Assembly: GCF_001650345.1 (NCBI RefSeq)
Contig: NZ_LVHF01000012.1
Span: 744,001 to 808,000, forward strand
DNA length: 64,000 nucleotides
Origin: Photobacterium jeanii
Lineage (GTDB): Bacteria; Pseudomonadota; Gammaproteobacteria; Enterobacterales; Vibrionaceae
Direction: 5' to 3'
In this document: in pieces, positions 28,401 through 43,724 of the stretch
Numbering within the stretch: position 1 is the stretch's first letter
How the letters are laid out: each line of letters begins with the position of its first letter
The notes under the pieces: model-generated
The model's input: the letters and a program-made list of their open reading frames with translations, nothing else
What the model was told of the DNA's origin: nothing
Database searches by the model: none
Position numbers and translations under genes: made by a program

Positions 28401-29075
28401 ATGAAAACCTTCGGCGCTTTATTGCTTGCGATATTAATTAACCAAACAGCAGGGGCAGCAGAGCGACTGACTAAGAAGCAGATCGTCACTCACCACTTTG
28501 ACGGGTTGATCATTGATGAGCGAAAAGCTGGAACCACCCGACTCGAAAATATTGAGTTTGATTTAATGAGTGGTGTCAGCAAAAAAATCGACACCTGTAG
28601 CGAAGTTAACAACCTAAACAGTAATAATGTTGCCCACTTTGAATTCTATCGCTTCCGTACACTACAAATGGCGTGCAAGGCTGTTGACTTATATGTTTCA
28701 GCTAAAAACGCTAACAAGAGCAGCTTTCCTAAACAACTCTCTGTTAGCTGGCTCAAGTCTATACCGGCCAATACAGCACCATTTTTAAGCCGCGAAGAGT
28801 TTAACTTAAGAAAGAATAAGAGTGTTGATGACTACTACTCAAAAGGAACAGTAAGTGTCGACAATGATAAATTTAAGCTTTTAACAACTACAGATGAAAT
28901 CTATTTTACTGTTTTAGCGAGAGGTGACTTCTCTAACAATGGCATTGAAGACATTCTAATCCAAACTGATTGGGCTTCACGCGAAGCTTCAGGAGTACAT
29001 GCTGACTTGGTCATCCTCAGCCAAAACAGCCAAAAATCACCGACTTATATAAGCTGGCGCTTTAATCAAATTTAG
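28401..29075 (+). CDS. exported protein of unknown function (tandem paralogue B)
   Basis: A 224-residue protein with a clean signal peptide ending AGAA. It shares with paralogue A the conserved core: a first cysteine (DTCSEV), a second (QMACKA), the WLKSIPANTAPF segment (WLESLPAKAIPY in A), and the C-terminal LARGDFSNNGIEDILIQTDW. The two cysteines may form a disulfide in the periplasm. No family is recognised. It follows A by 13 bp with AAGGATG before the start, and is followed by a strong terminator. Confidence 0.75.
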   Translation: MKTFGALLLAILINQTAGAAERLTKKQIVTHHFDGLIIDERKAGTTRLENIEFDLMSGVSKKIDTCSEVNNLNSNNVAHFEFYRFRTLQMACKAVDLYVSAKNANKSSFPKQLSVSWLKSIPANTAPFLSREEFNLRKNKSVDDYYSKGTVSVDNDKFKLLTTTDEIYFTVLARGDFSNNGIEDILIQTDWASREASGVHADLVILSQNSQKSPTYISWRFNQI

Positions 29076-29107
29076 CCTGATTTATCATTAATAACCTAGA
29101 TACTACA

Positions 29108-29141
29108 ATGCCGCACACAATTAATGTGAGCGGCATTTTTT
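29108..29141. terminator. terminator after the tandem paralogues
   Basis: ATGCCGC-ACACA paired with TGTGA-GCGGCAT, followed by a T run. It also lies just past the end of the convergent permease gene. Confidence 0.8.
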
Positions 29142-29163
29142 CTTCGGTTTATTTCAGAATAAG

Positions 29164-30672
29164 TTAATTCTGCCCAACTAAATTGAACAATGAATTATCA
29201 TTCGGGTTCTTCGCACGCCATTTATTGTACGCGTAGCTACAATATGTAAACGCACCAATGATACTCAGTGGACCAAGGATAGTTTGAATAAGTGAGCCTT
29301 GAAAATTCGCTTCCCACAGTTCAGGGCTTGGAACCAATGCAGCAATGGTTGATGCAAGGAAAATCACCAACATCGGCACCACGGCTAATACAGGCAGTAA
29401 CTTCCCTTTTCCTAAGAAATAAAAATCACGTTTAAAGTTTTGATTATCTGAATCTAGGCGTAGTTTTAAGTAGCCAACCACCATGAACAACACAGGAATT
29501 GTTGCCGCACCACCGTTTAAGTTTTTAACCGCAACAAGAATTTCATTTATGTCAGAACTAAATTGACCCACCATAAATAGGATCAAAATAAAGGTAACTA
29601 AAATACCTTGCATACGTAATGCATTCACTGGCGTACCTTCGTTGTTAACGACTGATAGCTTGTCGCCAAAAATGCCTTTCGGTGCATCCACAAACAGCAT
29701 CTTCACAGGTGCGGCAGTCCATAGCATTAACGAACCACATAAGGTTGTAACGAGTAGGAAGAATGCAATCACGTTCGTCCACCAGAGTGGGAAACCTAAT
29801 TGCTGGAATGCTACATAAATTGCAGAAAGTAGGCCCAATTCCGCTGCTTGTTCTGCTGGCAGGATCATATTCATCATCACCGCAGAAAGCAGCATGATTG
29901 CCGAGAAGATCACGACATTTAATAGCAAGGCCAAACGGAACGAACGCTCACCACCTTTAATGTTTCGTTTGTACGCGGCTAAAGCTTCCAAACCACCTAA
30001 AGATTGCAATGCCCAAGACATAGACGCAATGCGTGACCATGAAAGATCAATGGTTGTCATCCACTGAGGAACAACAGCTTGACCGTCAAATGTCACTTCG
30101 CCAAACGATAGTTTGTAAGCCGCGGAAACCAAGAACACGATAGTTAACGAGAAGCCGGCATAACCTGCGAAAGATAATAACTTCGACAGCATTTTCGGAC
30201 CTTTCATTGATACCCATGTCGCCAGCCAGAAAAGTGCAATCGACGCGATACTAATAACAGGTTTAAACCACATCTGATTAGTTAAGTTAGTTACCCATTC
30301 AACGTCACTGTATAAGGTATATAAGAAGTAAGTAATACAGTTAGGCAGTAAGTCGACGAAGTAAAAAATATTAACGTAGAAATAAAAGAAGCCCGCAATA
30401 AAGCCATACTTTCTACCGAGTATTAAATTAAGCCATGTTTGGTAACCACTCTCAGAGTCTTTAATCTTTTCAAGTGACGACAACTCAATGATCATAAATA
30501 CGTAAGGGATGGCGTAACAAAGTGTGGCAACCGCATATAGAATCCACGAGTTGTAACCCCAATCCGTGTATTGAGAGACAATACCTTTCAGTACAAAGCC
30601 ACCGCCGGCAATAGAGAAGAATAAGAATGTCATCAATGACATTTTATATCTATTATCAGATGCTTCTGACAT
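29164..30672 (-). CDS. ygjI: APC-superfamily permease, YgjI-like
   Basis: A 502-residue inner-membrane transporter with about 12 hydrophobic segments. Segments such as GSLMLWTAAPVKMLFVDAPK and FFYFYVNIFYFVDLLPNCIT parallel E. coli YgjI, a putative amino-acid permease encoded just after ebgC. The APC superfamily mainly moves amino acids and polyamines, so this is not an obvious lactose permease. It lies 66 bp downstream of the beta-galactosidase on the same strand, with a hairpin between them. The substrate is unknown; operon linkage hints at an amino-sugar or glycoside-linked role. Confidence 0.75.
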   Translation of the reverse strand: MSEASDNRYKMSLMTFLFFSIAGGGFVLKGIVSQYTDWGYNSWILYAVATLCYAIPYVFMIIELSSLEKIKDSESGYQTWLNLILGRKYGFIAGFFYFYVNIFYFVDLLPNCITYFLYTLYSDVEWVTNLTNQMWFKPVISIASIALFWLATWVSMKGPKMLSKLLSFAGYAGFSLTIVFLVSAAYKLSFGEVTFDGQAVVPQWMTTIDLSWSRIASMSWALQSLGGLEALAAYKRNIKGGERSFRLALLLNVVIFSAIMLLSAVMMNMILPAEQAAELGLLSAIYVAFQQLGFPLWWTNVIAFFLLVTTLCGSLMLWTAAPVKMLFVDAPKGIFGDKLSVVNNEGTPVNALRMQGILVTFILILFMVGQFSSDINEILVAVKNLNGGAATIPVLFMVVGYLKLRLDSDNQNFKRDFYFLGKGKLLPVLAVVPMLVIFLASTIAALVPSPELWEANFQGSLIQTILGPLSIIGAFTYCSYAYNKWRAKNPNDNSLFNLVGQN

Positions 30673-30698
30673 ATCAATTTCCTTTTAATCTGAGTGGA

Positions 30699-30726
30699 AT
30701 AAACCAGCACCTATGGGTGCTGGTTT
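30699..30726 (-). terminator. hairpin between beta-galactosidase and permease genes (attenuator-like)
   Basis: AAACCAGCACC and GGTGCTGGTTT form an 11-bp perfect stem with a 4-nt loop. On the minus strand it is followed by only three T residues (TTTATTCC), so it may reduce rather than end transcription into the permease gene. Confidence 0.5.
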
Positions 30727-30738
30727 GCTGTCTTGGAA

Positions 30739-33951
<3,213 letters not shown>

Positions 33952-33971
33952 TTATCTAATTAAAAGATGTA

Positions 33972-33987
33972 TGTGAACAAAATCCCA
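33972..33987 (-). promoter_or_regulatory. candidate CRP site for the beta-galactosidase gene
   Basis: TGTGA-N6-TCCCA matches 9 of 10 CRP consensus bases. Its centre is about 76 bp upstream of the start codon, which leaves room for a class II promoter with the EbgR-type palindrome just after the transcription start. Confidence 0.45.
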
Positions 33988-34051
33988 AAAAGGTATATTT
34001 CGAAGTTAAATCTCCTGAATAGATCAAAACCGTGATCGGTAAACAGGATAA

Positions 34052-35161
<1,110 letters not shown>

Positions 35162-35181
35162 CGTCACTGTTAAGAGACATA

Positions 35182-35215
35182 AAAAAAGACCTAGCCGCTT
35201 AAGCGACTAGGTCTT
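35182..35215 (-). terminator. terminator of the mukFEB transcript
   Basis: AAGACCTAG pairs with CTAGGTCTT, with inner GCTTAAGC symmetry, and the seven A residues on the left give the minus-strand T tail. Confidence 0.8.
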
Positions 35216-35242
35216 CAATTGAATATTTAGTTCCCGTATCGG

Positions 35243-38200
35243 TTACGCAGGATCTAAATCAAGTACATCTTGAATATTGGCTTGAGGCTTAGGCTCTTGA
35301 CCAAAACCACGTAGACCCACCACATGTACGTGCTCGCGATCTTTGAAGATCTTACGAACCAGTTTGTAAGTCGTACCTTTCTCTGGGCTGATGTTTTCTG
35401 GCGCTGCAATCAATAACTGCATATCCAGACGATCACACAGTTCAAACAGAGTCGAGATAGATTTCGCATCCAGACGCGCTGCCTCATCAAGGAATAGCAG
35501 ACGACAAGGAATGATATCTTTACCACGTAGACGACGCGATTCTTCTTCCCAGCTTTGAACAACCATCAATAGGATTGCCTGACCTGTACCGATTGCCTCA
35601 CCGGTTGATAGTGCACCCGACTCAGCTTGTAGCCAACCATCAGTACCACGGTTAACTTCAATGCTTAGCTCAAGGTAGTTACGGTAATCCAGTAACTCTT
35701 CACCCAAGATTTGTGGCGAACGCTGACCCATATCGATATGCGGATTCAAACGTTGGAACAGTTTCGCAATCGCTTCAGAGAAAGTCAGGCGGTTGTTGCC
35801 AAACAAATCTTGGTGCTGATCTTGTTGCTCAGCCAAGCCTGCAAGTAGTGATTCGTGTGTATCACGTACTTTCACATTCAGACGTACACCTTTCACCTGA
35901 CCGAAACCAATGTTCATTAGACCTTGGTTTAGCATGCGAATACGGTTCTGCTCACGTTGAATCGTCTTACGGATAATGTTCGCAACAGAATCAGAGCTGA
36001 TTGCCAGACGCTGCTCACGTGCCGTTAGCTCGTCGCTTAGACGCGCCAGCTCCACTTCCATCTCTTCAATCGCTTCAACTGGGTCGTCGGTACGAATGAT
36101 ATCTTGGCGGATACGCTCACGAAGGTGTTGATATACCGCGATGTAGAACAAGACTTTACGCTCAGGACGAGATACATCTTCAGAAGCACGAAGTGCATCA
36201 CGCAGATCTTCGTTATCCGCAACCGCAAGACGCAGTGCACCTAGCGATTTATCCGACAGTGAACGTAGCTCATCTGCTGACATGTATGCCATTTCACGAC
36301 GGTGTAGACGACGCTCAACATCGTTTTCACGTGCAAGGCGTAGTACAGCACACCAACCCGCTTTCGCATTAACTACCAGCTTACGTAGGTCTTGGTATTC
36401 TTTGCCCACTTTACGTAGACGTTTCACCAAGCCCTTCATTTCTAGCTCAATCGAGGTGATCGATTTTTCAAGCTGGCTACGACGAGTACGTGAACTATGT
36501 AGACGTTCGTTCAGTTCATCACGACGCAGACGCGCACGCTCTTCTGCTTCAACATCAGCACGTACACCTAGCTCTTGCAGTTCACGTTCAAACTCTTGCA
36601 CTGTTTCCAGTTTCGCTTGGTGTGAACTCTTCAGCGAAGCCATTAGCTGGTTGTATTGGTTGGCTTGTGAACGCGCTTGTTTCAACGCTTCACGGCCGCG
36701 ATTACGTTCACGCTCAGCTGCAACCAATTTCGCTTTTAGCTGTTCGTTAAGCTCAGAACTCTTATTCAATAGCTCAACAGAATCGGCGTAACCAAAGTGG
36801 TGACGACGCTCAGCTAAATCAGCTACGGCAAAAATTTGTTTCTTCAGCGCTTGTAGCGATTGGTCTGCATCTTGGTACTGAATGTTCAGTGCTTCAAACT
36901 GCTGAGGATCGGCATCTAGCGCAGATACCAAACCTTCAAGTTCAGTAATAGCTTTACCATGACGGTCTAAGTAGTTACGCGCTTCATCAAGCTGTGCCAG
37001 TTGCGCTTCAACTTCAGCAAAACGCTCTGCGATAGTCTCATCTTCTAGCAAGTTAACCATTGGGCTAAGTTTACCCAATAGGTTCAGACCTTCACGCGCA
37101 CCGTTTAGTTGGCTACGTTGTTGTTGCTCTTGTGCATCCACTTCAGATAGCTGACGAACCACTTGGTTACGCTGATCGCGTGCCGTTTTCAGCTCAGCTT
37201 CAGGGTCTGGTTGGAAAGCAACTGACAGGTGAGTGGCGACAAAGCTATTAAAGCTCTGGTACAAACGCTGTAGTTTTTGCGAATCGAATGACGCTTTAGC
37301 GTGATCTTCGACTACTTGCTCACGCTCTTCACGCAAGTGCTCTAGACGTTGTTCACGCGCTGCGCGACCGAACAATGGTACTTTCGGGAAACGAGAGTAA
37401 CGTAGTTGACGATCGTTTAGGTGAACACATACCGCTTGGTCTAGTTCATCAACATCGAAGCCGCTGTCGTCAAACGAATCTGCATCACCTTCGATGATGT
37501 AAAGATCGTCAGGACAATCATCTAGCGCAATCAGCTTATCTTTAATACCTTTTAGATCGGGTACTACAATCGCGTGACGCGCAGGACCGTACATCGCACT
37601 GAAGTAAGGTGCATCAGCTAGCGTAATGTCGTCGTAGATCTCAGACAGCATGGTGCCGCCTAAAGTATCAGCAAGTGAACGTAACTGTGAATCATCGCTA
37701 CCGCCTGGCTGTGCCAAACGCTCGATATCCAATTCAAGTTGTTGCTTACGCTGTGCCAGTTGATCGCGCATGCTTGATGCTTGACGCTCGCTATCGAGTG
37801 TCTTTTGCATCGCGCTCATTACCGCGTTGCTATCAAATAGCTCAAGCTGTGATTGTTCAGCCAATTTTTCTAGTGCATCGCTCGCTGCAATCCACGCAGG
37901 CGCTTTCGCTTCTAGCTGTTTAATTTGGCTGCCAAGCTGCTGCTCTTTACCACGAAGTTCACTACGTTGCTCAACCAAGGTTTCTTGGTTTTGCTCTAAC
38001 GATTCTAGTGTTGCTTCATGGCGTGCTTGTTCTTCCGCTAGCGCCAGTTCGCTATCCACTGTGGTTGCAAAACGCTTGGTGTAGCTTTGGGCCAGTTCTT
38101 GCGCTTGGCGTTGCTGACGTACACCACGCTCTAAATCGCGGAACTGCGCTTTCAACTGTTCACCACGCTCAGCAACATGACGAAGCTGACGCGCATGCAC

Positions 38201-39706
38201 GATCAGTTCTTGTGCTTTCGCACTTGCTTGTGCACGGTCAACCGCACCAGCAATAGTCGTAACAATTTGCAGACCTTTCTCAAACTGCTGCGCGGCAGCC
38301 GACGACATATCTAGCTTGTGTTTCAGTGCTAGCAATGCTGTGGTTTTCTGCTCTTCGCTTTGTTTAAGTTGGTTCAGGAATGCTGGCGCACTATCCGCCA
38401 ATAGCTGCTCATCACCCGTTAGGTCGCGTGCTTTTTCTAGCGCTTGAACCGCTTGTTGATATTGAAGTGCACGGGTTTGCTGCATATCCAACGCTTGTTG
38501 GTAATCAGCAAGTTGCGTTTTCAGGCTATCAACTTCTTCTTCTGTCAGTAGAGCTTGTTCTTCCGCCATCGCAAGTTGTTCAGCAGCTTCTTCCACTACC
38601 ATTACTTGCTCTTCAAGGCGCTCAGTTAGCTCTTCAAGATCTTCTTTATAACGCTCGATCTTCTCTTGCTGGCGAACAGCCGTTTGCACCAATTGCAGGT
38701 GATCAGAAGCCGCTTGGTGGTCTTGTTCAAGACCGGATTCGCGCTCGGTTAGCTCTTCAAGCTCAGCAGTGTGATTTTTTAGCGTGCTTTGGTGATCGTA
38801 CAGGCCTTGGCGAGAACCCATCAGTTCGCCACGTAGGCTGAGGGTTTTCTCTAGGCGTTGTTGACGATCATTAGCGTGACGCATGTAGTCCGCTGCAACA
38901 TAGTTAGTTGCTTCGGTGATTAAATGCTTGAACAGGTCACGGTCACTTTGCGTTAGCTTGATCGCTTCCAGCGTCATGCGGTTTTCACGCAGCGCAGCTT
39001 CCATATCTTGGAATGCTTTCTTAACGCCAGTATTTTGCGGTAGTAGGTAATCACGTAGTGAACGCGTGATTGCACTTGAAATACCACCGTAAAGCGATGC
39101 TTCGATCAGACGGTAGAACTTACCGCGATCAGTACCGTTGCGTAGTTTCTTCGGCAGTACACCGAACTCAAACATTTGCGCATGGTAATCGGTTACTGAG
39201 TTGAAGGCTTTAAATACAACGCCTTCCATTTCAGAAACTTGATCTTTCACTTCGTTAAGCTGACGAACACGCGCTTGGGTTTCAGAAACCGTTTCAACCA
39301 ACACTTCGGTAGGTTTAATGTGCGAAGGCAAGCCTTGAATAATGAATGGCTTGATATCCACTTTCTTATCACGACCCGCAACTTGCTGTAGGCGAACCGC
39401 AAAAATAATGCGTTGTTTCTTCGAGTTCACAACGTCTAGCGCTGAGTAACATGAACCCGGTTTTAGCTTACCGTGAAGACCTTTATCGCGAGACGCTGCC
39501 GAACTACCCGCTTCCGTGGTGTTACGGAAGTGAAGTAGCGTTTGGTCTGGGATCAGTGAGGTAATGAATGCCGCCATCGTGGTCGACTTACCTGCACCGT
39601 TACCGCCCGATAAGGTTGTTACTAGGTTATCAATGTCAAAGGTACGGGCAAAAAAGCCGTTCCAGTTGACCATGGTGAGCGATTGATACTTACCGCGTTC
39701 CATCAC
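35243..39706 (-). CDS. mukB: chromosome condensin subunit MukB
   Basis: A 1487-residue SMC-like ATPase, one residue longer than E. coli MukB. The N-terminal head has Walker [10 protein letters not shown] at about residues 34-42. The C-terminal head has the signature [16 protein letters not shown] and Walker [14 protein letters not shown]. Between them lie long coiled coils broken by a hinge near the middle. MukB works with MukE and MukF to fold and segregate the chromosome. It starts with GTG (GTGATGGAACGC), matching the E. coli start position, and overlaps the mukE stop by 4 bp, so the two are translationally coupled. Confidence 0.97.
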   Translation of the reverse strand: MMERGKYQSLTMVNWNGFFARTFDIDNLVTTLSGGNGAGKSTTMAAFITSLIPDQTLLHFRNTTEAGSSAASRDKGLHGKLKPGSCYSALDVVNSKKQRIIFAVRLQQVAGRDKKVDIKPFIIQGLPSHIKPTEVLVETVSETQARVRQLNEVKDQVSEMEGVVFKAFNSVTDYHAQMFEFGVLPKKLRNGTDRGKFYRLIEASLYGGISSAITRSLRDYLLPQNTGVKKAFQDMEAALRENRMTLEAIKLTQSDRDLFKHLITEATNYVAADYMRHANDRQQRLEKTLSLRGELMGSRQGLYDHQSTLKNHTAELEELTERESGLEQDHQAASDHLQLVQTAVRQQEKIERYKEDLEELTERLEEQVMVVEEAAEQLAMAEEQALLTEEEVDSLKTQLADYQQALDMQQTRALQYQQAVQALEKARDLTGDEQLLADSAPAFLNQLKQSEEQKTTALLALKHKLDMSSAAAQQFEKGLQIVTTIAGAVDRAQASAKAQELIVHARQLRHVAERGEQLKAQFRDLERGVRQQRQAQELAQSYTKRFATTVDSELALAEEQARHEATLESLEQNQETLVEQRSELRGKEQQLGSQIKQLEAKAPAWIAASDALEKLAEQSQLELFDSNAVMSAMQKTLDSERQASSMRDQLAQRKQQLELDIERLAQPGGSDDSQLRSLADTLGGTMLSEIYDDITLADAPYFSAMYGPARHAIVVPDLKGIKDKLIALDDCPDDLYIIEGDADSFDDSGFDVDELDQAVCVHLNDRQLRYSRFPKVPLFGRAAREQRLEHLREEREQVVEDHAKASFDSQKLQRLYQSFNSFVATHLSVAFQPDPEAELKTARDQRNQVVRQLSEVDAQEQQQRSQLNGAREGLNLLGKLSPMVNLLEDETIAERFAEVEAQLAQLDEARNYLDRHGKAITELEGLVSALDADPQQFEALNIQYQDADQSLQALKKQIFAVADLAERRHHFGYADSVELLNKSSELNEQLKAKLVAAERERNRGREALKQARSQANQYNQLMASLKSSHQAKLETVQEFERELQELGVRADVEAEERARLRRDELNERLHSSRTRRSQLEKSITSIELEMKGLVKRLRKVGKEYQDLRKLVVNAKAGWCAVLRLARENDVERRLHRREMAYMSADELRSLSDKSLGALRLAVADNEDLRDALRASEDVSRPERKVLFYIAVYQHLRERIRQDIIRTDDPVEAIEEMEVELARLSDELTAREQRLAISSDSVANIIRKTIQREQNRIRMLNQGLMNIGFGQVKGVRLNVKVRDTHESLLAGLAEQQDQHQDLFGNNRLTFSEAIAKLFQRLNPHIDMGQRSPQILGEELLDYRNYLELSIEVNRGTDGWLQAESGALSTGEAIGTGQAILLMVVQSWEEESRRLRGKDIIPCRLLFLDEAARLDAKSISTLFELCDRLDMQLLIAAPENISPEKGTTYKLVRKIFKDREHVHVVGLRGFGQEPKPQANIQDVLDLDPA

Positions 39707-40437
39707 ACTTCACCTTCTTGTTCTGCTGTCTCTGTCGGCAGCTCTAATTGTTCTTCATGCTCTTCTTCATCAAGCAGGCTTGACTGGCTTGGCTCTTGTT
39801 GGTGAACCACAGCTTCACCGTCACGGATCAGACGTAACTGCGCTTCACGCACATCATCACCGCTACGAACATCAGCACCAAAGCGGAATACTGATTCGCT
39901 GATACGGAATTTACCGTTTTCGCCTACAGGAATGATCATGCCTAGACGACGCAGACGACGAAGTGATGTTTTCACTTTGTCGTACAGTTTTTCACGGTCT
40001 AAATCAGAGCCCGACGCGCGGTTTGTTACCAGCTTCATCAGCTTTTGTTCGTCCGCTAATGTCATCAGCTCGTCGAACAGCTCTTGGTTGGTGAAAATAC
40101 CTTCGTGCGCCAAACGCTCTGGGCTTAGGTAAAGGAAACACAGTACCTTACCAACGAGCATGTCGATTTCAGCCAATACAGAACGACTGATCAGTGAGGT
40201 CGAACGTGGACGCAGGTAAAAGAAACCTTCAGGAGCACGCACTAACTCGGCGTTGTAACGCTTGTAGAACATGTGAAGTTCACGCTCTGCATCAATCAGC
40301 AAAGCATGGTTATCAAGATCTTCACTCGAAATATGACGACCAGAACGGAGCGCATTATCAAGTGCAGGGAAAAGCGGGTTAGCAATGGCTTTCGCCAGCT
40401 TTTCCGGCATAAATTCTTCAATATTTATCGATGACAT
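39703..40437 (-). CDS. mukE: condensin accessory subunit MukE
   Basis: A 244-residue winged-helix (kite) protein that bridges MukF and MukB. The ATG at 40437 begins [20 protein letters not shown], in line with E. coli MukE; the ORF extends upstream inside mukF and that part is not used. Motifs [13 protein letters not shown] and [15 protein letters not shown] are conserved. Its first 20 bp overlap the mukF end and its end overlaps mukB by 4 bp. The C-terminal tail is acidic ([11 protein letters not shown]) and slightly longer than in E. coli. Confidence 0.96.
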   Translation of the reverse strand: MSSINIEEFMPEKLAKAIANPLFPALDNALRSGRHISSEDLDNHALLIDAERELHMFYKRYNAELVRAPEGFFYLRPRSTSLISRSVLAEIDMLVGKVLCFLYLSPERLAHEGIFTNQELFDELMTLADEQKLMKLVTNRASGSDLDREKLYDKVKTSLRRLRRLGMIIPVGENGKFRISESVFRFGADVRSGDDVREAQLRLIRDGEAVVHQQEPSQSSLLDEEEHEEQLELPTETAEQEGEV

Positions 40438-41740
40438 TGGCTTGTACCTTAGCTCCGTAGTCGTTAATCGCTTCCCAGTCAGGCTGAATAGCATTGAAGT
40501 CCGATTCTGAGTAACCCAATCGAACGGCCTGATCGATCACAATCCGCGATAAATCAAAATGCTGAGCATGGGCATGTTCAGCAAGATACTCTTTCAGTAG
40601 CACGCTAAGGTTAATAGGTGCGCCTGTCTCTTTGTGCGCTTGCAGCATGGCAGCAACTTGTTCGGCAAGTTGGTCATTGACCGTGCTTAGCTCTTCGAAC
40701 TCCATTTCTTCCGGCACAATACCTGTTACTTCATCATCACGAAGCACCAAAGCTTCATCGCGCATATCGAGTAAGCGCTCAGCATCGGCATAGGTTAGTA
40801 ACCATGGGTTATCGAAGTATTCAGTCACCGACTGACGCAGACGCTGGCTGAATGCACGGTTTTTATCCATATCAATCGCGGTACGGATAAACTTATGGAC
40901 GTGACGGTCGTAACCGATCCAAAGGTCAATCGCTTGCTGACCCCAGCTGATAATACGATCTAGTTTCATCTGAAGGATGAAAATCATGCCGTCGACAAAA
41001 TCAAGCTCGAAGTTACCTTGGGTTTCTTCTTGAATAGTTAACAACTGGGTTTGCAGTTGGTCACCCGCCGCTTGCAGGGTGTCTTGCAGTTCACGCAGCG
41101 TACTTGACGTTTCGTCCAGTAGGCTTTCACAGCTGGTGATCGCGGCTTGCCAGTCTTGGTTCAGTAGCTCAGCAATGTCTTGTTTCACTTGCTGTTGCTG
41201 TTCATCCATGGTGCGCTGGTTCAAGTCGATGCGATCAAAGATCTCGGCAACTGAGTACTTCAACACAGCGTAAACATTACTACGCCAGTGTTTTTCATCA
41301 CCACCTTCTTTCGCCGCGACTGCCGCCTTGTTGATTTCATCGGCTACCATCGCCAACTGAATCGACAATTTCAAGGTCGAGTATTCACGCTGACGCGCGT
41401 AGTAATCGGTGATCCCTAATGCCAGCGGGCTTAAACGGTAAATACTGGCACCGTCGTTCACTTCACTGGTAAAACGGGTAATTAGACGTTGGCGGACCAA
41501 CTCATTAATGGCGTTATTGGCACGAAATGCGAGCGTTTCCTTCGATTGCTCGAACAGATCACTCACGATGCGAAATGCATCGATCAGCTCACCTTCCCCT
41601 AACTCTTCTTCAAAGCGATCACCGCTTAAAACAGCAATCGCCAACAAGAACGCCAGCCGCTCAGTTGGTAAGTTAAGCGAGAACTCATGCTGCTTAACCC
41701 AGGTTACCAACTCAGGAACGGTCTGGGTAACTTCACTCAT
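40418..41740 (-). CDS. mukF: condensin kleisin subunit MukF
   Basis: A 440-residue kleisin, the same length as E. coli MukF, that bridges MukB heads and dimerises through its N-terminal winged helix. Conserved segments are [39 protein letters not shown] and [20 protein letters not shown]. It overlaps cmoM by 4 bp upstream and mukE by 20 bp downstream, giving the tightly packed cmoM-mukFEB operon. Confidence 0.97.
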   Translation of the reverse strand: MSEVTQTVPELVTWVKQHEFSLNLPTERLAFLLAIAVLSGDRFEEELGEGELIDAFRIVSDLFEQSKETLAFRANNAINELVRQRLITRFTSEVNDGASIYRLSPLALGITDYYARQREYSTLKLSIQLAMVADEINKAAVAAKEGGDEKHWRSNVYAVLKYSVAEIFDRIDLNQRTMDEQQQQVKQDIAELLNQDWQAAITSCESLLDETSSTLRELQDTLQAAGDQLQTQLLTIQEETQGNFELDFVDGMIFILQMKLDRIISWGQQAIDLWIGYDRHVHKFIRTAIDMDKNRAFSQRLRQSVTEYFDNPWLLTYADAERLLDMRDEALVLRDDEVTGIVPEEMEFEELSTVNDQLAEQVAAMLQAHKETGAPINLSVLLKEYLAEHAHAQHFDLSRIVIDQAVRLGYSESDFNAIQPDWEAINDYGAKVQANVIDKY

Positions 41741-42555
41741 CCGTTGTCCTTCTTGCTGTTAATAGTATCTGTCGCTACCACATGCGGCTTTTGAGCGTAA
41801 ACATGGATGTAACGCCCAAGCGACAAATAAGGTTCTTGGCGACACAGCTTTTGCTCCATCTCAAGAACTTGTTCAAATGTGTAATCCCCAACCATGGTAT
41901 CGCGCATGTAATCATGGAACGTGCGAACACCGGTTTTGCCAAGGATGTTAAAACCGCCCTCTTCGAGCCATTGGTAAACCTCTTCAGGTTTGATCCCTTG
42001 ATATGGCTGGAGCTTAAAGCGCTTACGATGCGGCATCCCTTCTTCAACATGCGTCAGGTTGCCACAAATTAAATTCTTAAATAGCAAGCCATTGTAGTTG
42101 TAGAACATCACCGAGATAATCCCACCCGGTTTCACTTGTTCTAACAAACAATTCAATGCGTCTTGCGGATCCGCCAACCACTCCATCACGGCGTGGAACA
42201 GAACGAGATCTGCTGGCGCCTCTAAGTGCTCACCGATCTCCTGTACCGAACTGTGAACCAGACGATACTGCTCAAGCAGGCCATTTTTCGCAATGTCTTG
42301 CTCCGCTAATTTCAGCATTTCACCAGAGAGATCACACAATGTCACTCGGTGTCCTAGCTCGGCGAGTTTCTGCGAGAGTTGCCCAACACCACCACCTGCG
42401 TCAAGCACAGCTAATGGTTGTTCCGTCGGCAAGGCCGCTAAGATTTGCTGCAAATCTTGCCATACTACAGTCTGTCGGATCTGCCCTTTGGCGGTCCCGT
42501 AGATGTTTTTGGCAAATTTTTGCGCTAAGTCGTCAAAATTTCGATCTTCGATCAC
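41737..42555 (-). CDS. cmoM: tRNA 5-carboxymethoxyuridine methyltransferase CmoM (SmtA)
   Basis: A 272-residue class-I SAM-dependent methyltransferase that methylates cmo5U34 to mcmo5U in certain tRNAs. The start [20 protein letters not shown] matches E. coli CmoM (MQDRNFDDIAEKFSRNIYG). The SAM motif [12 protein letters not shown] is at residues 50-61 and [15 protein letters not shown] near residue 115. It begins with GTG. First gene of the mukFEB operon, as in E. coli where it was called smtA. Confidence 0.93.
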   Translation of the reverse strand: MIEDRNFDDLAQKFAKNIYGTAKGQIRQTVVWQDLQQILAALPTEQPLAVLDAGGGVGQLSQKLAELGHRVTLCDLSGEMLKLAEQDIAKNGLLEQYRLVHSSVQEIGEHLEAPADLVLFHAVMEWLADPQDALNCLLEQVKPGGIISVMFYNYNGLLFKNLICGNLTHVEEGMPHRKRFKLQPYQGIKPEEVYQWLEEGGFNILGKTGVRTFHDYMRDTMVGDYTFEQVLEMEQKLCRQEPYLSLGRYIHVYAQKPHVVATDTINSKKDNG

Positions 42556-42674
42556 GGCTGCTTTACGTTATGATAGCGGGTCTAAAATGGTGTTTATTTT
42601 CTCACAAGCTTTATAGGAATAAAGGCTTGTGATGTCTTTTTAAGCTCAACTGCTGATTTTTCGGGCTAGATTCT

Positions 42675-43508
42675 ATGTTTGAACTAAAAAAATTGATATC
42701 TGCACTACTCATGCCACTCCCCGCGATGCTAATTATTGGCTTTATCGGACTAATGCTACTGTGGTTTACCAAAAAGAAAACAGTGGCAGCCTCTATGCTC
42801 ACTTGTTCATTACTGGGCATTTTCTTATTTGCGTTTCAACCTATCGCCACCGAGTTGCTAAAACCGATGGAACGCAAGTACAAGCCGTTCGTTCCCACTG
42901 AACAGCCTGTCGATTACATCATGGTGTTGGGAAGTGGCCATGTCATTGACCATGAAATGCCAATTACATCGCAACTGTCACGCACGGCATTAATGCGTTT
43001 ATCAGAAGGAATGCGTATTCATCGTTTATATCCGAACGCCAAGCTGATTCTTTCTGGCTATGGCGGCGGCACCAATACCAGCCAAGCCCGCATGATGGCA
43101 AAAGTGGCGCTCGCGCTTGGGATCAACAAAACCGACATTCTGCTACTAGAAACCGCCAAAGATACATGGGAAGAAGCTTTTCAGGCTCACTCTGTGGTCG
43201 GTGATCGAAACCTAGTGTTAGTTACTTCTGCCAGCCATATGGAACGTGCGTTGTTTGAGTTTAATGAAGCAGGTATGAAGCCAATTCCAGCACCAACTAA
43301 CTTCTTAGCGACCCGAAATATTTCACAGCCTTGGGCGAAGTACACCCCACAAGCAAAATACCTTGAGCAAACTGAACGCTACTGGCATGAAACTCTTGGT
43401 CAATGGTGGCAGCGTCTGCGCAATATTATTGGTAACCAAGCAGGACCGGTGAAAAAAGAAGCTCCAACCACAGCGGTAGTACTGACCAAAGGTGATATGG
43501 TTTCATAG
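42675..43508 (+). CDS. elyC: envelope biogenesis factor ElyC (DUF218/YcbC)
   Basis: A 277-residue inner-membrane protein with two N-terminal hydrophobic segments (residues about 9-30 and 36-56), then a DUF218 domain containing VDYIMVLGSGHV and ILSGYGGGTNTSQA. It is divergent from cmoM-mukFEB, as in E. coli, where ElyC supports peptidoglycan and envelope integrity through undecaprenyl-phosphate lipid carrier use. A C-terminal tail of about 25 residues is likely disordered. Confidence 0.9.
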   Translation: MFELKKLISALLMPLPAMLIIGFIGLMLLWFTKKKTVAASMLTCSLLGIFLFAFQPIATELLKPMERKYKPFVPTEQPVDYIMVLGSGHVIDHEMPITSQLSRTALMRLSEGMRIHRLYPNAKLILSGYGGGTNTSQARMMAKVALALGINKTDILLLETAKDTWEEAFQAHSVVGDRNLVLVTSASHMERALFEFNEAGMKPIPAPTNFLATRNISQPWAKYTPQAKYLEQTERYWHETLGQWWQRLRNIIGNQAGPVKKEAPTTAVVLTKGDMVS

Positions 43509-43542
43509 CCTAATTTTGCTTTCACCTTTATTATCATTCTCT

Positions 43543-43568
43543 AAAGCCAGCTTCTCTGCTGGCTTTTT
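43543..43568 (+). terminator. terminator after elyC
   Basis: AAAGCCAGC, 6-nt loop, GCTGGCTTT with a T tail. Confidence 0.85.
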
Positions 43569-43724
43569 ATTCTGCCTGACGCCATAACGCCCTTATATCC
43601 AGTTTTGTTATAAGTTGTGCGAAATTCATATATTGATAGCTATAAAAATCGCTCCCGTTTTTTAAACTATCTCTTTAATATCTCAGCCAATAGAAGATCA
43701 AACAGTTAAGTGGCTAGAGAAAGT

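Noticed and set aside
36282..38841. Several 80-170-codon plus-strand ORFs opposite mukB
   Set aside because: Arg/Ser/Cys-rich antisense translations of a coiled-coil gene, typical shadows.
42156..42632. 158-codon plus-strand ORF opposite cmoM
   Set aside because: Antisense to a well-conserved methyltransferase; no independent evidence.
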